A stretch of 64,000 bases of DNA from Magnetospirillum moscoviense (GCF_001650635.1 NZ_LWQU01000163.1:1-64000), one strand, 5' to 3'; numbered from the stretch's first letter, positions 43,104 through 54,329 are shown. Notes: a model not told the origin generated them from the sequence alone. Made by a program: numbers and translations.

Positions 43104-44360
43104 ATGCAGCCCGGTTTCGCCGAGACGGTTCGCACCTTCGCCAAGATCGGGCTGCTGTCGTTCGGCGGGCCGGCCGGACAGATCGCCACCATGCATCGCA
43201 TCCTGGTGGACGAGAAGAAGTGGCTGGACGAGGAACGCTTCCTGCACGCCTTGAATTTCTGCATGTTGCTGCCCGGCCCCGAGGCCCAGCAACTGGCCAC
43301 CTATGCCGGCTGGCTGCTGCACCGGGTCAAGGGCGGGCTGGCCGCCGGCATTTTGTTCGTCGCCCCCGGTTTCGTGGTGATGATGGCCCTGGCCGCCTTC
43401 TATGTCGGCTTTCGCGACCTGACCGTGGTCCAGGGATTGTTCGCCGGCCTGAAGCCGGCGGTGCTGGCGGTGGTGGTCGAAGCCTGCCTGCGCATCGGCA
43501 AACGCGGCCTGAAGCGGCCCGGCCACCGGGCGGTGGCGTTGCTGTCCTTCGTCGCCATCTTCCTGTTCGGCCTGCCTTTTCCGCTGATCGTCGCGGCGGC
43601 CGGGCTTTACGGCTTTGCCAGCACCACGGCGGAAGGCCAACAGGCTTTGGTGGACCGCCCTGGGGTCGGGCGGTCGCTGCCGACGATCCTTTTGTGGTCG
43701 GCCCTGTGGCTGGCCCCGGTCGGGCTGGCCCTGGCCTGGGGTCAAGGCGCCTTCGGGGCGGTCGGCCTGTTCTTCGCCAAGATGGCGGTGGTGACCTTCG
43801 GCGGCGCCTATTCGGTCCTGGCCTATGTCGCCCAGCAGGCGGTCGAGGTCCATGGCTGGCTGACGCCCCCTGAGATGCTGGACGGCTTGGGGTTGGCGGA
43901 AACCACCCCCGGCCCGCTGATCCTGGTCAACCAGTTCGTCGGCTTCCTGGCCGGCTTTCGCGATCCCGGCCCGCTGAACCCCTGGGCCGGCGGAGTGCTG
44001 GCGGCCAGCCTGACGGTGTGGGTGACCTTCGTGCCGTCCTTCCTGTGGATCTTCGCCGGCGCCCCCCATGTCGAGCGGATGCGCGGCAATGCCCGGCTGG
44101 CGGCGGCCTTGTCGGCGATCACCGCCGCCGTCTTCGGCGTGATTTTGAACCTGTCGCTGTGGTTCGCCCTGCATGTCGCCTTCACCAAGGTCGGCGCCTG
44201 GGGGGTGGGGCCGATCAATCTGCCGCTGCCCGATCCGGCCACCGCCCAGCCCGTCGCCATTGCGCTGGGGGCGGCGGCGATGGTGGGGCTGCTGCGCTTC
44301 AAGTGGGGAATGGTGCCGGTGCTGGCCGGCTCAGCCGTGATCGGCGCCCTGCTTTATTAG
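43104..44360 (+). CDS. chrA: ChrA family chromate/anion transporter
   Basis: This 418-residue long-chain CHR protein has two homologous halves: the first begins IGLLSFGGPAGQ (about 14-25), the second has AVVTFGGAYSVLAYV. It exports chromate or a related oxyanion by an antiport mechanism. It follows a MocR regulator by four bases and not a ChrB-type regulator. The 3' end overlaps the convergent MFS gene by 30 bases. Confidence 0.85.
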   Translation: MQPGFAETVRTFAKIGLLSFGGPAGQIATMHRILVDEKKWLDEERFLHALNFCMLLPGPEAQQLATYAGWLLHRVKGGLAAGILFVAPGFVVMMALAAFYVGFRDLTVVQGLFAGLKPAVLAVVVEACLRIGKRGLKRPGHRAVALLSFVAIFLFGLPFPLIVAAAGLYGFASTTAEGQQALVDRPGVGRSLPTILLWSALWLAPVGLALAWGQGAFGAVGLFFAKMAVVTFGGAYSVLAYVAQQAVEVHGWLTPPEMLDGLGLAETTPGPLILVNQFVGFLAGFRDPGPLNPWAGGVLAASLTVWVTFVPSFLWIFAGAPHVERMRGNARLAAALSAITAAVFGVILNLSLWFALHVAFTKVGAWGVGPINLPLPDPATAQPVAIALGAAAMVGLLRFKWGMVPVLAGSAVIGALLY

Positions 44361-45506
44361 TCCGCCGTCCCAGCGCCTGGCCAGCAGCCAGGCCGCCACG
44401 CCCGATACCAGACTGATGGCCGCCATGGTCAGGAAGGCGCCGCCGGCAAAGGCTTCGTACAGCCGGCCCGAGGCCAGGCTCATCAATCCCGGCGCCGCTC
44501 CGGCGGCGATGCCGGCGAAAATGCCCTGGGCGCGGGCCGACAGGCCAGGCGCCACGGCTCGGTTCAGGAAATGCATCGCGCCCAGATGGCCGCAGCCGAA
44601 GGTGGCAGCGTGCAGCAATTGGGCAAGGGCCAGGGCGGGCAGGGCGGTGGTGGTCCCTAACACCAGCCAGCGCACGATGCCGGCCAAGGCGGCGATCAGC
44701 AGCAGCCGGGCCGGCCCCAGCCGCGCCACCACCCGGCCCGAGAAGGCGAACAGGGCGATTTCGGCCACCACCCCTTCCGACCACAGATAGCCGATGACGT
44801 CGCCCTCGATGCCGGCCGATTTCCAATGGATGGTGGCGAAGCCGTAATAGACGGTGTGTGCCGCCTGGTTCAGGCTGGCGGCGGCCAGGAACAACAGAAA
44901 CGGCGCCGAGCCCAACAGCGGCGCCAGTCTGGCCGGCGCCTTTCCGCCACCCACGGGAACCCGCTGGTCGGGCAGGGTGGCGCAACTGACGGCGGTTAGC
45001 GCCAGGGCGGCCGAGACCAGCCACACCAGCAAGCTGGTCGGTTGGCCGGTCAGGATCTGGCCGGTGGCCACGGCGGCCAGGATGAACGAGGCCGATCCCC
45101 ACAGCCGCACCCGCCCGTAATCCAGCTTGTGGTGGGTGGCGACCGCCAGCACCAGGCTTTCGCCCACCGGCATGATCGCCGACCAACAGCCGGTGGCGAC
45201 CACCGACAGGGCCAGGATGGCCCAGAACCCGTCGGTCAGGGCGAAGGCCAGCCAACTGATGGCGGCGGCGGCGGCCAGCACCACCATCGGCCGGCGGCGG
45301 TCGCCGCGCTTGTCGACCACATGGCCGATCAGCGGGTTGACCACCACCTTGGTGACGTAGATGACGGCGATGATCAGGCCGATCTCGACCGGGCTCAGGC
45401 CTTGGTCCTTCAGCCATAACGGCCAGAACGGCAATTGGGTGCCGACCCCGATGAACAAGGCGGTGTAATAGAACGACAGGCGCAGGCCGGCCTGGGTTCG
45501 GGTCAT
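44331..45506 (-). CDS. MFS permease, HcaT/PPP-like
   Basis: The 391-residue transporter has twelve predicted helices. Its N-terminal pattern (RLSFYYTALFIGVGTQLPFWPLWLKDQGLSPVEIG) is shared with the phenyl-propionate permease family. The MFS loop motif is in GHVVDKRGDRR. Substrate unknown. ATG at 45506 overlaps the stop of the upstream deacetylase gene as ATGA. Confidence 0.83.
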   Translation of the reverse strand: MTRTQAGLRLSFYYTALFIGVGTQLPFWPLWLKDQGLSPVEIGLIIAVIYVTKVVVNPLIGHVVDKRGDRRRPMVVLAAAAAISWLAFALTDGFWAILALSVVATGCWSAIMPVGESLVLAVATHHKLDYGRVRLWGSASFILAAVATGQILTGQPTSLLVWLVSAALALTAVSCATLPDQRVPVGGGKAPARLAPLLGSAPFLLFLAAASLNQAAHTVYYGFATIHWKSAGIEGDVIGYLWSEGVVAEIALFAFSGRVVARLGPARLLLIAALAGIVRWLVLGTTTALPALALAQLLHAATFGCGHLGAMHFLNRAVAPGLSARAQGIFAGIAAGAAPGLMSLASGRLYEAFAGGAFLTMAAISLVSGVAAWLLARRWDGGLIKQGADHG

Positions 45507-46345
45507 GGGAACAGGCGCGACAGCGTCAGTCCGCGGTGTGCCATCGACAGCACGCACTCGTCGGACGCCAGGAAACGGTATTCCTCCTCCCGCTGGGTGG
45601 TCAGGCTGTCGGCGGCCTTCAGGGCATCATCGACGAAGCCGGGATGGACCATCATCAAGGTGCGCGGGCGGGGGCGGTCGGTGAAGCGGCGGAACAATTG
45701 GGCGAACGGCACCCTCCCTGAGAAGTCGTAGACCCCCCGGAACGAGCCGTTATGCGGCACCCCTTCCACCTGCAGGCAGCGGCGGAAATGGCGGCCAAGT
45801 TCGGAAATGATCAGGGCGCGCACCGGGTTGACGGCGCGGGCCAGGATGGCGGCGCGCGGCTCGACGCAGGATCGGATCCACCCCTTGCGGCCCATGCGAT
45901 GGCGCCACAGATCCAGCGTGGCCGTGCCGATTCCCGGCAATTGCTGGACATGGTGATGGCCGTCCAGGAAATCGGGGGGGCGGCCGAAGCCAGCCTCGAA
46001 GGCATCGTACTGGCGATGGAACTCGGCCTTGATCTCGGCCTGGTCCAGGCGGCCGGTCAGCGCCAGCTTCAACAGCGTGCCCAGGGGCGGCAATTTGCCC
46101 TCGGGGGCCAGCTTGGGCATCGGCCCCAGGGGGGACTGATCGGTCAGCGTCAGGTGGATGCCGATATCGGCCCGACCGTCCAGTTCCTTCAGCGCGCGGG
46201 CCTCGTCGGGCCAGAAGCGGCTTTGCGTCATGCAGCCGGTGGCCTGCAGGCGCCCTTGCTCGATCAATTGGCGGATCGCCAGCGACACGCCGGGGGCCAG
46301 GCCGTAATCGTCGGCGCACAGGGTGATGGCGTTGGATGCGGTCAT
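45503..46345 (-). CDS. YdjC/ChbG (HpnK-like) carbohydrate deacetylase
   Basis: The 280-residue protein has the family metal-site motifs: CADDYGLAPG (about 10-19, Asp12/Asp13), DIGIHLTLT, and DGHHHVQQLPG (about 122-132). Relatives remove acetyl groups from chitobiose or, as HpnK, act with hopanoid or glycolipid enzymes. Divergent from a membrane glycosyltransferase gene, which supports a role in lipid-linked sugar modification. Confidence 0.83.
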   Translation of the reverse strand: MTASNAITLCADDYGLAPGVSLAIRQLIEQGRLQATGCMTQSRFWPDEARALKELDGRADIGIHLTLTDQSPLGPMPKLAPEGKLPPLGTLLKLALTGRLDQAEIKAEFHRQYDAFEAGFGRPPDFLDGHHHVQQLPGIGTATLDLWRHRMGRKGWIRSCVEPRAAILARAVNPVRALIISELGRHFRRCLQVEGVPHNGSFRGVYDFSGRVPFAQLFRRFTDRPRPRTLMMVHPGFVDDALKAADSLTTQREEEYRFLASDECVLSMAHRGLTLSRLFP

Positions 46346-46440
46346 CAGGATTTCTTTCCAGGTGCCGGACGTTGACCGGCGGGCCGCTATTGTTCACACT
46401 TCCGCTCGACTTTCCAAGCGTCGCCACAAGGGATCTTCCC

Positions 46441-47418
46441 ATGTCCGAAAACAATGCTGATTCCGGCCGGCCGGTTCTGTCGCTGGTGGTGCCGATGTTC
46501 AACGAATCGGACAATGTCGACCATCTGTTCGCCCGGCTGATTCCGGTCCTGGACGGGTTCGGCGTGACGTGGGAAGTGGTGTGCGTCGATGACGGCAGCC
46601 GCGACGACACCGTTGCCAAGGTGGTGGCCCATCACCACAAGGAACCGCGCATCAAGCTGGTGGAATTGTCGCGCAATTTCGGTAAGGAAAAGGCGCTGTC
46701 GGCCGGGCTGCATCACACCTCGGGCCAGGCGGTGGCGATGATCGACGCCGACCTGCAGCACCCGCCGGAACTGGTGGGGCGGATGCTGGAATTGTGGCGC
46801 GAGGGCTATGAGATGGTCATCGCCGTCCGCTCGGGCCGCGAGAAGGAAAGCGCGGTCAAGCGCTTGTCGGCCAACCTGTTCTACGATCTGTTCGCCAAGG
46901 TGTCAGAGGTGAGGCTGCCGCAAGGCGCCGGCGATTTCCGCCTGCTGGATCGCAAGGTGGTCGATGTGTTGAACTCCATGCCGGAACACACCCGGTTCAT
47001 GAAGGGGCTGTATGCCTGGGTGGGGTTTCGTCAGATATCGATCCCCTATGACGTCGCCGACCGGGTGGCCGGCCAGACCAAGTTCAACCTGTTCCGGCTT
47101 TACCGTCTGGCCATCGACGGCATCACCGCCTTCACCTCGGTGCCTTTGAAGGTGTGGACCTTCATCGGCATGCTGGTGGCCGCCTTCGCGATGCTGTACG
47201 GCCTGTTGTTCATCGTCAAGACCCTGATCCTGGGCATCGACGTGCCGGGTTATCCGTCCCTGATCGTCGCGGTGATGTTCCTGTCCGGCGTGCAGCTGAT
47301 CAGCCTGGGGGTGATCGGAGAATATCTGGGCCGGGTGTTTTCCGAGGTCAAGCATCGCCCCCTTTATGTCGTGCGCAACGCCTATGGCTGTAAGCGCAAT
47401 ATTCCAGTAGGTGAGTAG
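46441..47418 (+). CDS. Polyprenyl-phosphate glycosyltransferase, GT2 (ArnC/GtrB-like)
   Basis: The 325-residue protein has a GT2 domain (LSLVVPMFNESDNV at 13-26, VCVDDGSRDD, IDADLQHPPE) and two C-terminal membrane helices (about 236-258 and 272-296). It should transfer a sugar from a nucleotide donor to undecaprenyl phosphate for envelope polymers or lipid A. The Rrf2 regulator gene follows after three bases. Confidence 0.88.
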   Translation: MSENNADSGRPVLSLVVPMFNESDNVDHLFARLIPVLDGFGVTWEVVCVDDGSRDDTVAKVVAHHHKEPRIKLVELSRNFGKEKALSAGLHHTSGQAVAMIDADLQHPPELVGRMLELWREGYEMVIAVRSGREKESAVKRLSANLFYDLFAKVSEVRLPQGAGDFRLLDRKVVDVLNSMPEHTRFMKGLYAWVGFRQISIPYDVADRVAGQTKFNLFRLYRLAIDGITAFTSVPLKVWTFIGMLVAAFAMLYGLLFIVKTLILGIDVPGYPSLIVAVMFLSGVQLISLGVIGEYLGRVFSEVKHRPLYVVRNAYGCKRNIPVGE

Positions 47419-47421
47419 ATT

Positions 47422-47868
47422 ATGCTGTCCAGCAAGGCCAAATACGGGTTGAAGGCGATGGTTCATCTGGCCCGTAAGGCCGGTGACGGCTCGGTGCTGA
47501 TCGCCGACATCGCCGAGGCCGAGCGCATCCCCAAGAAGTTCCTGGACGCCATTTTGCTGGAGATGAAGAAGGCCGGCCTGTTGTCCTCGAAGAAGGGCAA
47601 GGGCGGCGGTTATGTGCTGGCGCGGCCGGCGGAAAAGATCCTGGTCGGCGACATCGTTCGCCTGCTGGATGGGCCGCTGGCGCCGGTTCCCTGCGTGTCC
47701 CGCACCGCCTATCGCCGCTGCGAGGATTGCATCGACGAGACCAATTGCGCCATCCGCGCGGTGATGGGCGAGGTCAGGGACGCCATCGCCGCCATCCTGG
47801 ACAAGACCAGCCTGGCCGACATGGCCTTTGCCATGAAGCCGGAACCGATCCTGATGTACGACATCTGA
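47422..47868 (+). CDS. Rrf2 family transcription regulator
   Basis: The 148-residue protein has a winged HTH (about 10-60) with the Rrf2/IscR pattern AKYGLKAMVHLA and KGKGGGYVLARP. Cysteines are at 91, 100, 103 and 109. IscR uses three cysteines and a His for [2Fe-2S]; this spacing is different, closer to the RirA/CymR-like branch, so an Fe-S or redox sensor is plausible but unproven. It is co-oriented with a glycosyltransferase and has no isc or suf genes nearby. Confidence 0.82.
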   Translation: MLSSKAKYGLKAMVHLARKAGDGSVLIADIAEAERIPKKFLDAILLEMKKAGLLSSKKGKGGGYVLARPAEKILVGDIVRLLDGPLAPVPCVSRTAYRRCEDCIDETNCAIRAVMGEVRDAIAAILDKTSLADMAFAMKPEPILMYDI

Positions 47869-47873
47869 TCGAT

Positions 47874-47899
47874 GGCCCGCGCCAGGTTGGGCGCGGGCC
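47874..47899. terminator. Hairpin between convergent Rrf2 and MCP genes
   Basis: A perfect ten-base GGCCCGCGCC/GGCGCGGGCC stem with a six-base loop, followed by GTTTCC. It probably ends both transcripts. Confidence 0.65.
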
Positions 47900-47910
47900 G
47901 TTTCCTATGG

Positions 47911-49593
47911 TCAGGCGGCGCGGATTTCCGACAGGAAGGCGGTGACCTCGCCGGCCAACTGGCGCGACACATTCTTCAGCCCGTCGGCCGAGCCATAAAC
48001 TTGATCGGCCATCACCTTGGTTTCCTGGGCGGCGTTGGCCACCACCGCGACATTGTCGGCCGCCGCCGAGGTGCCGGCCGCCGCCTGGGCGACCGAGCGG
48101 GCGATCTCGCTGGTGGCGGCCCCTTGTTCCTCGACCGCCGCGGCGATGGCGCTCGACAGTTCGTTGATGGTCTGGATGGTGCCGGTGATCCCCTGGATGG
48201 CATCCACCGCCTGGCGGGTTTCGCCCTGGATGGCGGCGATCTGCTGGCCGATTTCCTGGGTCGCCTTGGCGGTCTGGTTGGCCAGGCTTTTCACTTCGCC
48301 GGCCACCACCGCGAAGCCCTTGCCCGCTTCGCCCGCTCGCGCCGCCTCGATGGTGGCGTTCAGGGCCAGCAGGTTGGTCTGGCTGGCGATGGTGTTGATC
48401 AGGCCGATCACTTCGCCGATGCGGCTGGCGGCGTCGGACAGGCTTAAGACCATGCGGTTGGTATGGTTGGCCTGCTCGACCGCTTCCCGCGAGATGGTGG
48501 CCGCATGCGATACCTGGCGCGCAATCTCATCGACCGAGGATGACAATTCCTGGGTGGCGGCCGACACCGCCTGGACGTTGGCGGTGACCTGGCCGGTCAT
48601 CGAGGTGACACTGCCGGCCTGGACCATGGTCTGGTCGGCGTTGCCCGACAGGGTCTGCGAATTGCCCAGCAGGCTTTCCGACGAATCCTGGATCTGCTGG
48701 ACGATGCCGTTGACGCGGCCTTCCAGCGATACGGCGACCCGCTCCAGCGCCTCGCGGCGGTGCAGCTCGGATTGACGGTCCATCTCGATCTTCTCGAGTT
48801 GCGAATAGCCCAGCTTGGCCTTGGTCGCCCGCAACAGCGCGGTCAGGCGCTGGTACTCGCTGACCGGCTCGTCGGTGATGTCGTGGGCGAAATCGCCGCG
48901 TGCCAGGGCGTCGAAATGGCCCTCCATGCGGTTCAGGGGCGCGTTGATGCGGCCGATCAGGGCCCGGCCCAGGCCGACAGCCACCACCAGGGCGGCGATG
49001 ATGACGCCGATGCCGGCTGCGTCCATGTTCAGATTGACCAGTTCGGCGGCGACGATGGTCAGAATGACCGGCACGCTCATCGCCAGCACCATGAGTCCGG
49101 TGACACTGTTCCTGGCGCGGGCGATGCCGCCGGCCAGGCCGGTGCGGATCGCGCGGCCCTCCTTGATCACCATGCCGCTGGCCCGGCCCTCTCGAAGGTC
49201 GGCATAAAGCTTCTCGGCCGCCGCCACCTGCTCGCGGCTGGGCTTCGAGCGGATCGACACGAAGCCGGTGATCTGGCCGTTCTCGGTGACCGGCGTGACG
49301 TTGGCCCGCACCCAGTAATGGTCGCCATTCTTGGTGCGGTTCTTGACGAACCCTTCCCACGGCTTGCCCGTCTTGATGGTCTGCCACAGATCGGCGAAGG
49401 CTTCCTTCGGCATGTGGGGGTGGCGCACCAGATTGTGCGGGCTGCCCAGCAATTCCTCCTCGGTGAAGCCGCTGATGTCGATGAAGGCCTTGTTGACGAA
49501 GATGATGCGGCCGCCGGCATCGGTGCGCGATACCAGCATTTCGCCGTCGTTCATCATGACTTCGCGGTTGGTGATCGGTCCGTTGTCACGCAT
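47911..49593 (-). CDS. PAS-containing methyl-accepting chemotaxis protein
   Basis: The 560-residue Aer-like receptor has a PAS (about 15-125) closely resembling the PAS of the receptor at 22286, two close hydrophobic helices (about 165-210), HAMP and an MCP signalling domain with tip [20 protein letters not shown] near 415-435. It likely mediates energy or redox taxis. There is no PilZ or extra C-terminal domain. Its divergent neighbour is pgm across a 249-base region. Confidence 0.88.
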   Translation of the reverse strand: MRDNGPITNREVMMNDGEMLVSRTDAGGRIIFVNKAFIDISGFTEEELLGSPHNLVRHPHMPKEAFADLWQTIKTGKPWEGFVKNRTKNGDHYWVRANVTPVTENGQITGFVSIRSKPSREQVAAAEKLYADLREGRASGMVIKEGRAIRTGLAGGIARARNSVTGLMVLAMSVPVILTIVAAELVNLNMDAAGIGVIIAALVVAVGLGRALIGRINAPLNRMEGHFDALARGDFAHDITDEPVSEYQRLTALLRATKAKLGYSQLEKIEMDRQSELHRREALERVAVSLEGRVNGIVQQIQDSSESLLGNSQTLSGNADQTMVQAGSVTSMTGQVTANVQAVSAATQELSSSVDEIARQVSHAATISREAVEQANHTNRMVLSLSDAASRIGEVIGLINTIASQTNLLALNATIEAARAGEAGKGFAVVAGEVKSLANQTAKATQEIGQQIAAIQGETRQAVDAIQGITGTIQTINELSSAIAAAVEEQGAATSEIARSVAQAAAGTSAAADNVAVVANAAQETKVMADQVYGSADGLKNVSRQLAGEVTAFLSEIRAA

Positions 49594-49782
49594 GGAAACC
49601 TCGCCGTCTTAAGAATGAGAAGCATGCGTAGGTCTAGTGCGTGGTCGGATCGCCCGGGAAATCAACCACAAAATTTTTGTTTTTCGTAATTCCAGCTAAG
49701 GATTGAACGCTTTGTAAAAAAAAGAAAAATGCGCACATACCCAAGTGCGGTGGTAGGATATGCGCATGCCCTCGGAGATTGA

Positions 49783-51471
<1,689 letters not shown>

Positions 51472-51475
51472 TATT

Positions 51476-51572
51476 TGAACCACAGAGGCACAGAGGCACA
51501 GAGATCCCCGGCGTGTGGCGACATCGTCGCCTCATGGACGGTCCCTCTGTGCCTCTGTGCCTCTGTGGTTCA
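51476..51572. repeat. 28-bp inverted repeat built from CACAGAGG units
   Basis: The left arm (51476-51503) contains tandem CACAGAGG units; the right arm (51545-51572) is its perfect inverse, with a 41-base loop carrying a small GGCGAC/GTCGCC hairpin. It fills almost the whole gap between the two mutase genes and ends 17 bases before the second start. It may be a transcript-end or processing structure, or a mobile palindromic repeat. Confidence 0.9.
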
Positions 51573-51589
51573 TCCAGCAAGGAACCACG

Positions 51590-52966
51590 ATGACCCACAG
51601 CTTCCACCCCACCATCCTGCGCGAATACGACATCCGCGGCATCGTCGGCGAGACCTTGTTCGCCGCCGACGCCCGCGCCATCGGCCAGGCCTTCGGCAGC
51701 CGGGTCCGCCAGGCCGGCGGTTCGGTGGTGTGCGTCGGCTGGGACGGCAGGCTGTCCAGCCTGGAACTGGCCGGCGCCCTGACCGAGGGGCTGATGTCCA
51801 CCGGCTGCACGGTGCGCCGGGTCGGGCGCGGGCCGACGCCGATGCTGTATTACGCCGCCAAGGTGCGCGATGCCGATGGCGGCATCATGGTCACCGGCAG
51901 CCATAACCCGCCGACCCATAACGGCTTCAAGATGGTGTTCCAGGGCAAGCCGTTCTTCGGCGCCGACATTCGCGGCCTGGGCGAGATCGCGGCGGCCGGC
52001 AATTTCGCCCAGGGCCAGGGCGGCGTGGTCGAGGACGATATCCGCCTCGAATATTGCGACCGCCTGGTCCAGGATTGGGACGGCAAGCGCGAGCTGCGGG
52101 TGGTGTGGGATTGCGGCAACGGCGCCGCCGGCGAGATCACCGAGATGCTGGCCAAGAAGCTGCCCGGCCGCCATACCGTGCTGTTCGGCGAGATCGACGG
52201 CCGTTTCCCCAACCACCACCCCGACCCGACCGAGCCGCATAATTTGCGGGCGCTGCAAGATGCGGTTTTGTTCGAGCGGGCCGATATCGGCATCGCCTTC
52301 GACGGCGACGGCGACCGCATCGGGGTGATCGACAACGAGGGCCGCATCCTGTGGGGCGACCAGATCCTGGTGATCCTGGCCGAGGATTTGCTGAAGACCC
52401 GGCCGGGTGCCACCATCATCGCCGACGTCAAGGCCAGCCAGGTGTTCTTCGAGGAAGTGGCCCGCATGGGTGGCAAGCCGGTGATGGGCCGCACCGGCCA
52501 CTCGCTGATCAAGACCCAGATGGTCGAACTGGGCGCCCCGCTGGCCGGCGAGATGAGCGGTCACATCTTCTTCGCCGACCGCTATTACGGCTTCGACGAC
52601 GCGCTTTATGCCGCCATCCGCCTGCTGGGCATCGTGTCGCGCATGGAGCGCCAGACCCTGGGCGCCCGGCGCGACAAGCTGCCGCACATGGTCAACACCC
52701 CCGAGATGCGCTTCGATTGCGCCGACGAGCGCAAGTTCGCGGTGATCGATGAGGTCAAGGATCGCCTGGACAGCGAGGGCGCCAAGGTCAATTCCATCGA
52801 CGGGGTCCGCGTCGATACCGCCGACGGCTGGTGGCTGTTGCGGGCGTCCAATACCCAGGCGGTGCTGGTGGCCCGCTGCGAGGCCAAATCGGTCGAGGGC
52901 TTGAAGCGTCTGCGCGCCGCCCTGGAAGCGCAGTTGGCCAAAAGCGCCGTCACCTTGCCGGGCTGA
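51590..52966 (+). CDS. Phosphomannomutase/phosphoglucomutase (AlgC/ManB type)
   Basis: This 458-residue alpha-phosphohexomutase supplies mannose-1-phosphate or glucose-1-phosphate for polysaccharides. Start motif is FHPTILREYDIRG. The phosphoserine is Ser104 in VTGSHNPP, the metal loop is FDGDGDRIG, sugar-specificity loop GEMSGH, and phosphate-binding RASNTQ near the end. ATG at 51590 follows AAGGAA. The upstream frame enters the inverted repeat and is not coding. Confidence 0.92.
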   Translation: MTHSFHPTILREYDIRGIVGETLFAADARAIGQAFGSRVRQAGGSVVCVGWDGRLSSLELAGALTEGLMSTGCTVRRVGRGPTPMLYYAAKVRDADGGIMVTGSHNPPTHNGFKMVFQGKPFFGADIRGLGEIAAAGNFAQGQGGVVEDDIRLEYCDRLVQDWDGKRELRVVWDCGNGAAGEITEMLAKKLPGRHTVLFGEIDGRFPNHHPDPTEPHNLRALQDAVLFERADIGIAFDGDGDRIGVIDNEGRILWGDQILVILAEDLLKTRPGATIIADVKASQVFFEEVARMGGKPVMGRTGHSLIKTQMVELGAPLAGEMSGHIFFADRYYGFDDALYAAIRLLGIVSRMERQTLGARRDKLPHMVNTPEMRFDCADERKFAVIDEVKDRLDSEGAKVNSIDGVRVDTADGWWLLRASNTQAVLVARCEAKSVEGLKRLRAALEAQLAKSAVTLPG

Positions 52967-53009
52967 CGGCGCCGGGCCATAATCGGCGGGTGGGCTTGGA
53001 GCTTGGCCG

Positions 53010-53495
53010 GTGAACCTGTTCTTCTACGGCACCCTGATGGACGCGCAAGTCCGCGAGATCGTCTGCGGCCGGCCGCTTGATACCGTCGAGCCGGCGGTGG
53101 CCCAGGGATTTCGCCGCGTCCACGTCGCCGGCCGCCATTATCCGATGTTGCTGTCCCATGCCTCGGGCTGGGTCGACGGATTGCTGGTCACCCGGGTCGA
53201 GCCCGAGGCGGTGCACCGCCTGCAGGTCTATGAGGGCTGGGAATACGCCTTGCACCCGATCCGGGTGCGCACCCATTCGGGCCAGGTGGTGATGGCCCAT
53301 GTCTTCATGTGTCCGCCGACCATCCGCCCCGATCCCCGCCAGTGGCGGCTGGAAACCTGGCTGCTGCGCCACAAGCGCCCGTTCCTGCGCAAGGCCCAGG
53401 CCTTAATGGAGCGCGCCTTGAAGCGGCGCGGCGGCGGCGTCGCCGGCCGCTTCCCCCGGCCCGGCCTGGCGCCCAAGCTGCGCCGTCAGGGCTAG
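53010..53495 (+). CDS. Gamma-glutamylcyclotransferase-like (AIG2/GGACT) protein
   Basis: The 161-residue protein has the substrate-loop motif FFYGTLM (residues 4-10) and a VYEGWEY block holding the likely catalytic Glu, both typical of the AIG2/GGCT fold. It may act on gamma-glutamyl amines or peptides. The basic C-terminal extension (KRRGGGVAGRFPRPGLAPKLRRQG) is unusual. A GTG start at 53010 is used. The stop overlaps the convergent creatininase-type gene by four bases. Confidence 0.8.
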   Translation: MNLFFYGTLMDAQVREIVCGRPLDTVEPAVAQGFRRVHVAGRHYPMLLSHASGWVDGLLVTRVEPEAVHRLQVYEGWEYALHPIRVRTHSGQVVMAHVFMCPPTIRPDPRQWRLETWLLRHKRPFLRKAQALMERALKRRGGGVAGRFPRPGLAPKLRRQG

Positions 53496-54226
53496 GCGAA
53501 GAAGTCCGAGGCCAGACGGGTCATCTCGTCGGCGGCGATCTTCAGCAATTCCTCGCCCGCGGCCGGGCTGGCCAGCGACGGGTTCGAGCCGATGCGGCCG
53601 TCGGGGAAGCTGTTCCGGAAATCCCCAGCCCCGAAGAACGCGCCGGTCGGCGCCACCGCCGGCACCAGCGGGTGCGGGTCGGCCAGGTCGGGATGCAGCG
53701 CCCAGGTCAGCGCCACCTCCGGCGGCGTGGCGTGCGAGCCGACCGCATCGCCGAACATTCGGACCGAGGCCGCCATCACCTCGGGCGTTTCCCACCAATT
53801 GACCAGCCGGGTCCGCAAGGCCGGGCGAGGGGACAGGCGGTCCAGTTCCATCTGGGTCTGGGCGAATGCGGCGTTGATCGTGGCGACATTGCCGCCATGG
53901 CCGTTGATCATCAACACCCGGTCGAAGCCGTGGCGAACCAGCGACAGCAGGCAATCCTCGACCAAAGCCAGCAAGGTCGAAGGCTTCAGCGTCATGGTGC
54001 CGGGAAAAGCCATGTGGTGCTGGGCCATGCCGATGGCCAGGGTGGGCGCCACGACAACGCCCAACGCCTTGGCCACTTGGTCGGCTACCGCTTCGGCGCA
54101 CATGGCGTCGGTACCGATCAGGCCGGTGGGGCCATGCTGCTCGGTCGAGCCGATGGGCAGTATGATGGCGGTGGAATGGGCCAGATAGGCCTCGACCTGA
54201 GGCCAGGTCATCAAATGCAGGCGCAT
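53492..54226 (-). CDS. Creatininase family amidohydrolase
   Basis: The 244-residue protein has the metal-binding motifs of the family: LPIGSTEQHGPTG (about 22-34), GTDAM and MINGHGGN. Members include creatininase and enzymes of cofactor pathways such as MftE and ArfB. Specific substrate is unknown. ATG at 54226 has GGAG at good distance, so the upstream in-frame ATG at 54310 was rejected. Confidence 0.83.
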   Translation of the reverse strand: MRLHLMTWPQVEAYLAHSTAIILPIGSTEQHGPTGLIGTDAMCAEAVADQVAKALGVVVAPTLAIGMAQHHMAFPGTMTLKPSTLLALVEDCLLSLVRHGFDRVLMINGHGGNVATINAAFAQTQMELDRLSPRPALRTRLVNWWETPEVMAASVRMFGDAVGSHATPPEVALTWALHPDLADPHPLVPAVAPTGAFFGAGDFRNSFPDGRIGSNPSLASPAAGEELLKIAADEMTRLASDFFA

Positions 54227-54288
54227 GCAGGAAACTCCGCTGGTGTCGGCGCCATTATCCATCATGGCGCGTCTTTGCCCACCCTTAG

Positions 54289-54322
54289 AGCGGGGTGTTA
54301 TTCGGTTCAATCAAGCCCCGCT
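54289..54322. repeat. Seven-base inverted repeat next to the dispersed hairpin repeat
   Basis: AGCGGGG is matched by CCCCGCT across a 20-base loop. It directly precedes the 54330-54376 repeat and may belong to the same composite element. Confidence 0.45.
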
Positions 54323-54329
54323 CGGCGGC

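Noticed and set aside
51472-51589. CRISPR-like array from the CACAGAGG repeats
   Set aside because: The units are only eight bases, have no spacers, and form two inverted arms.
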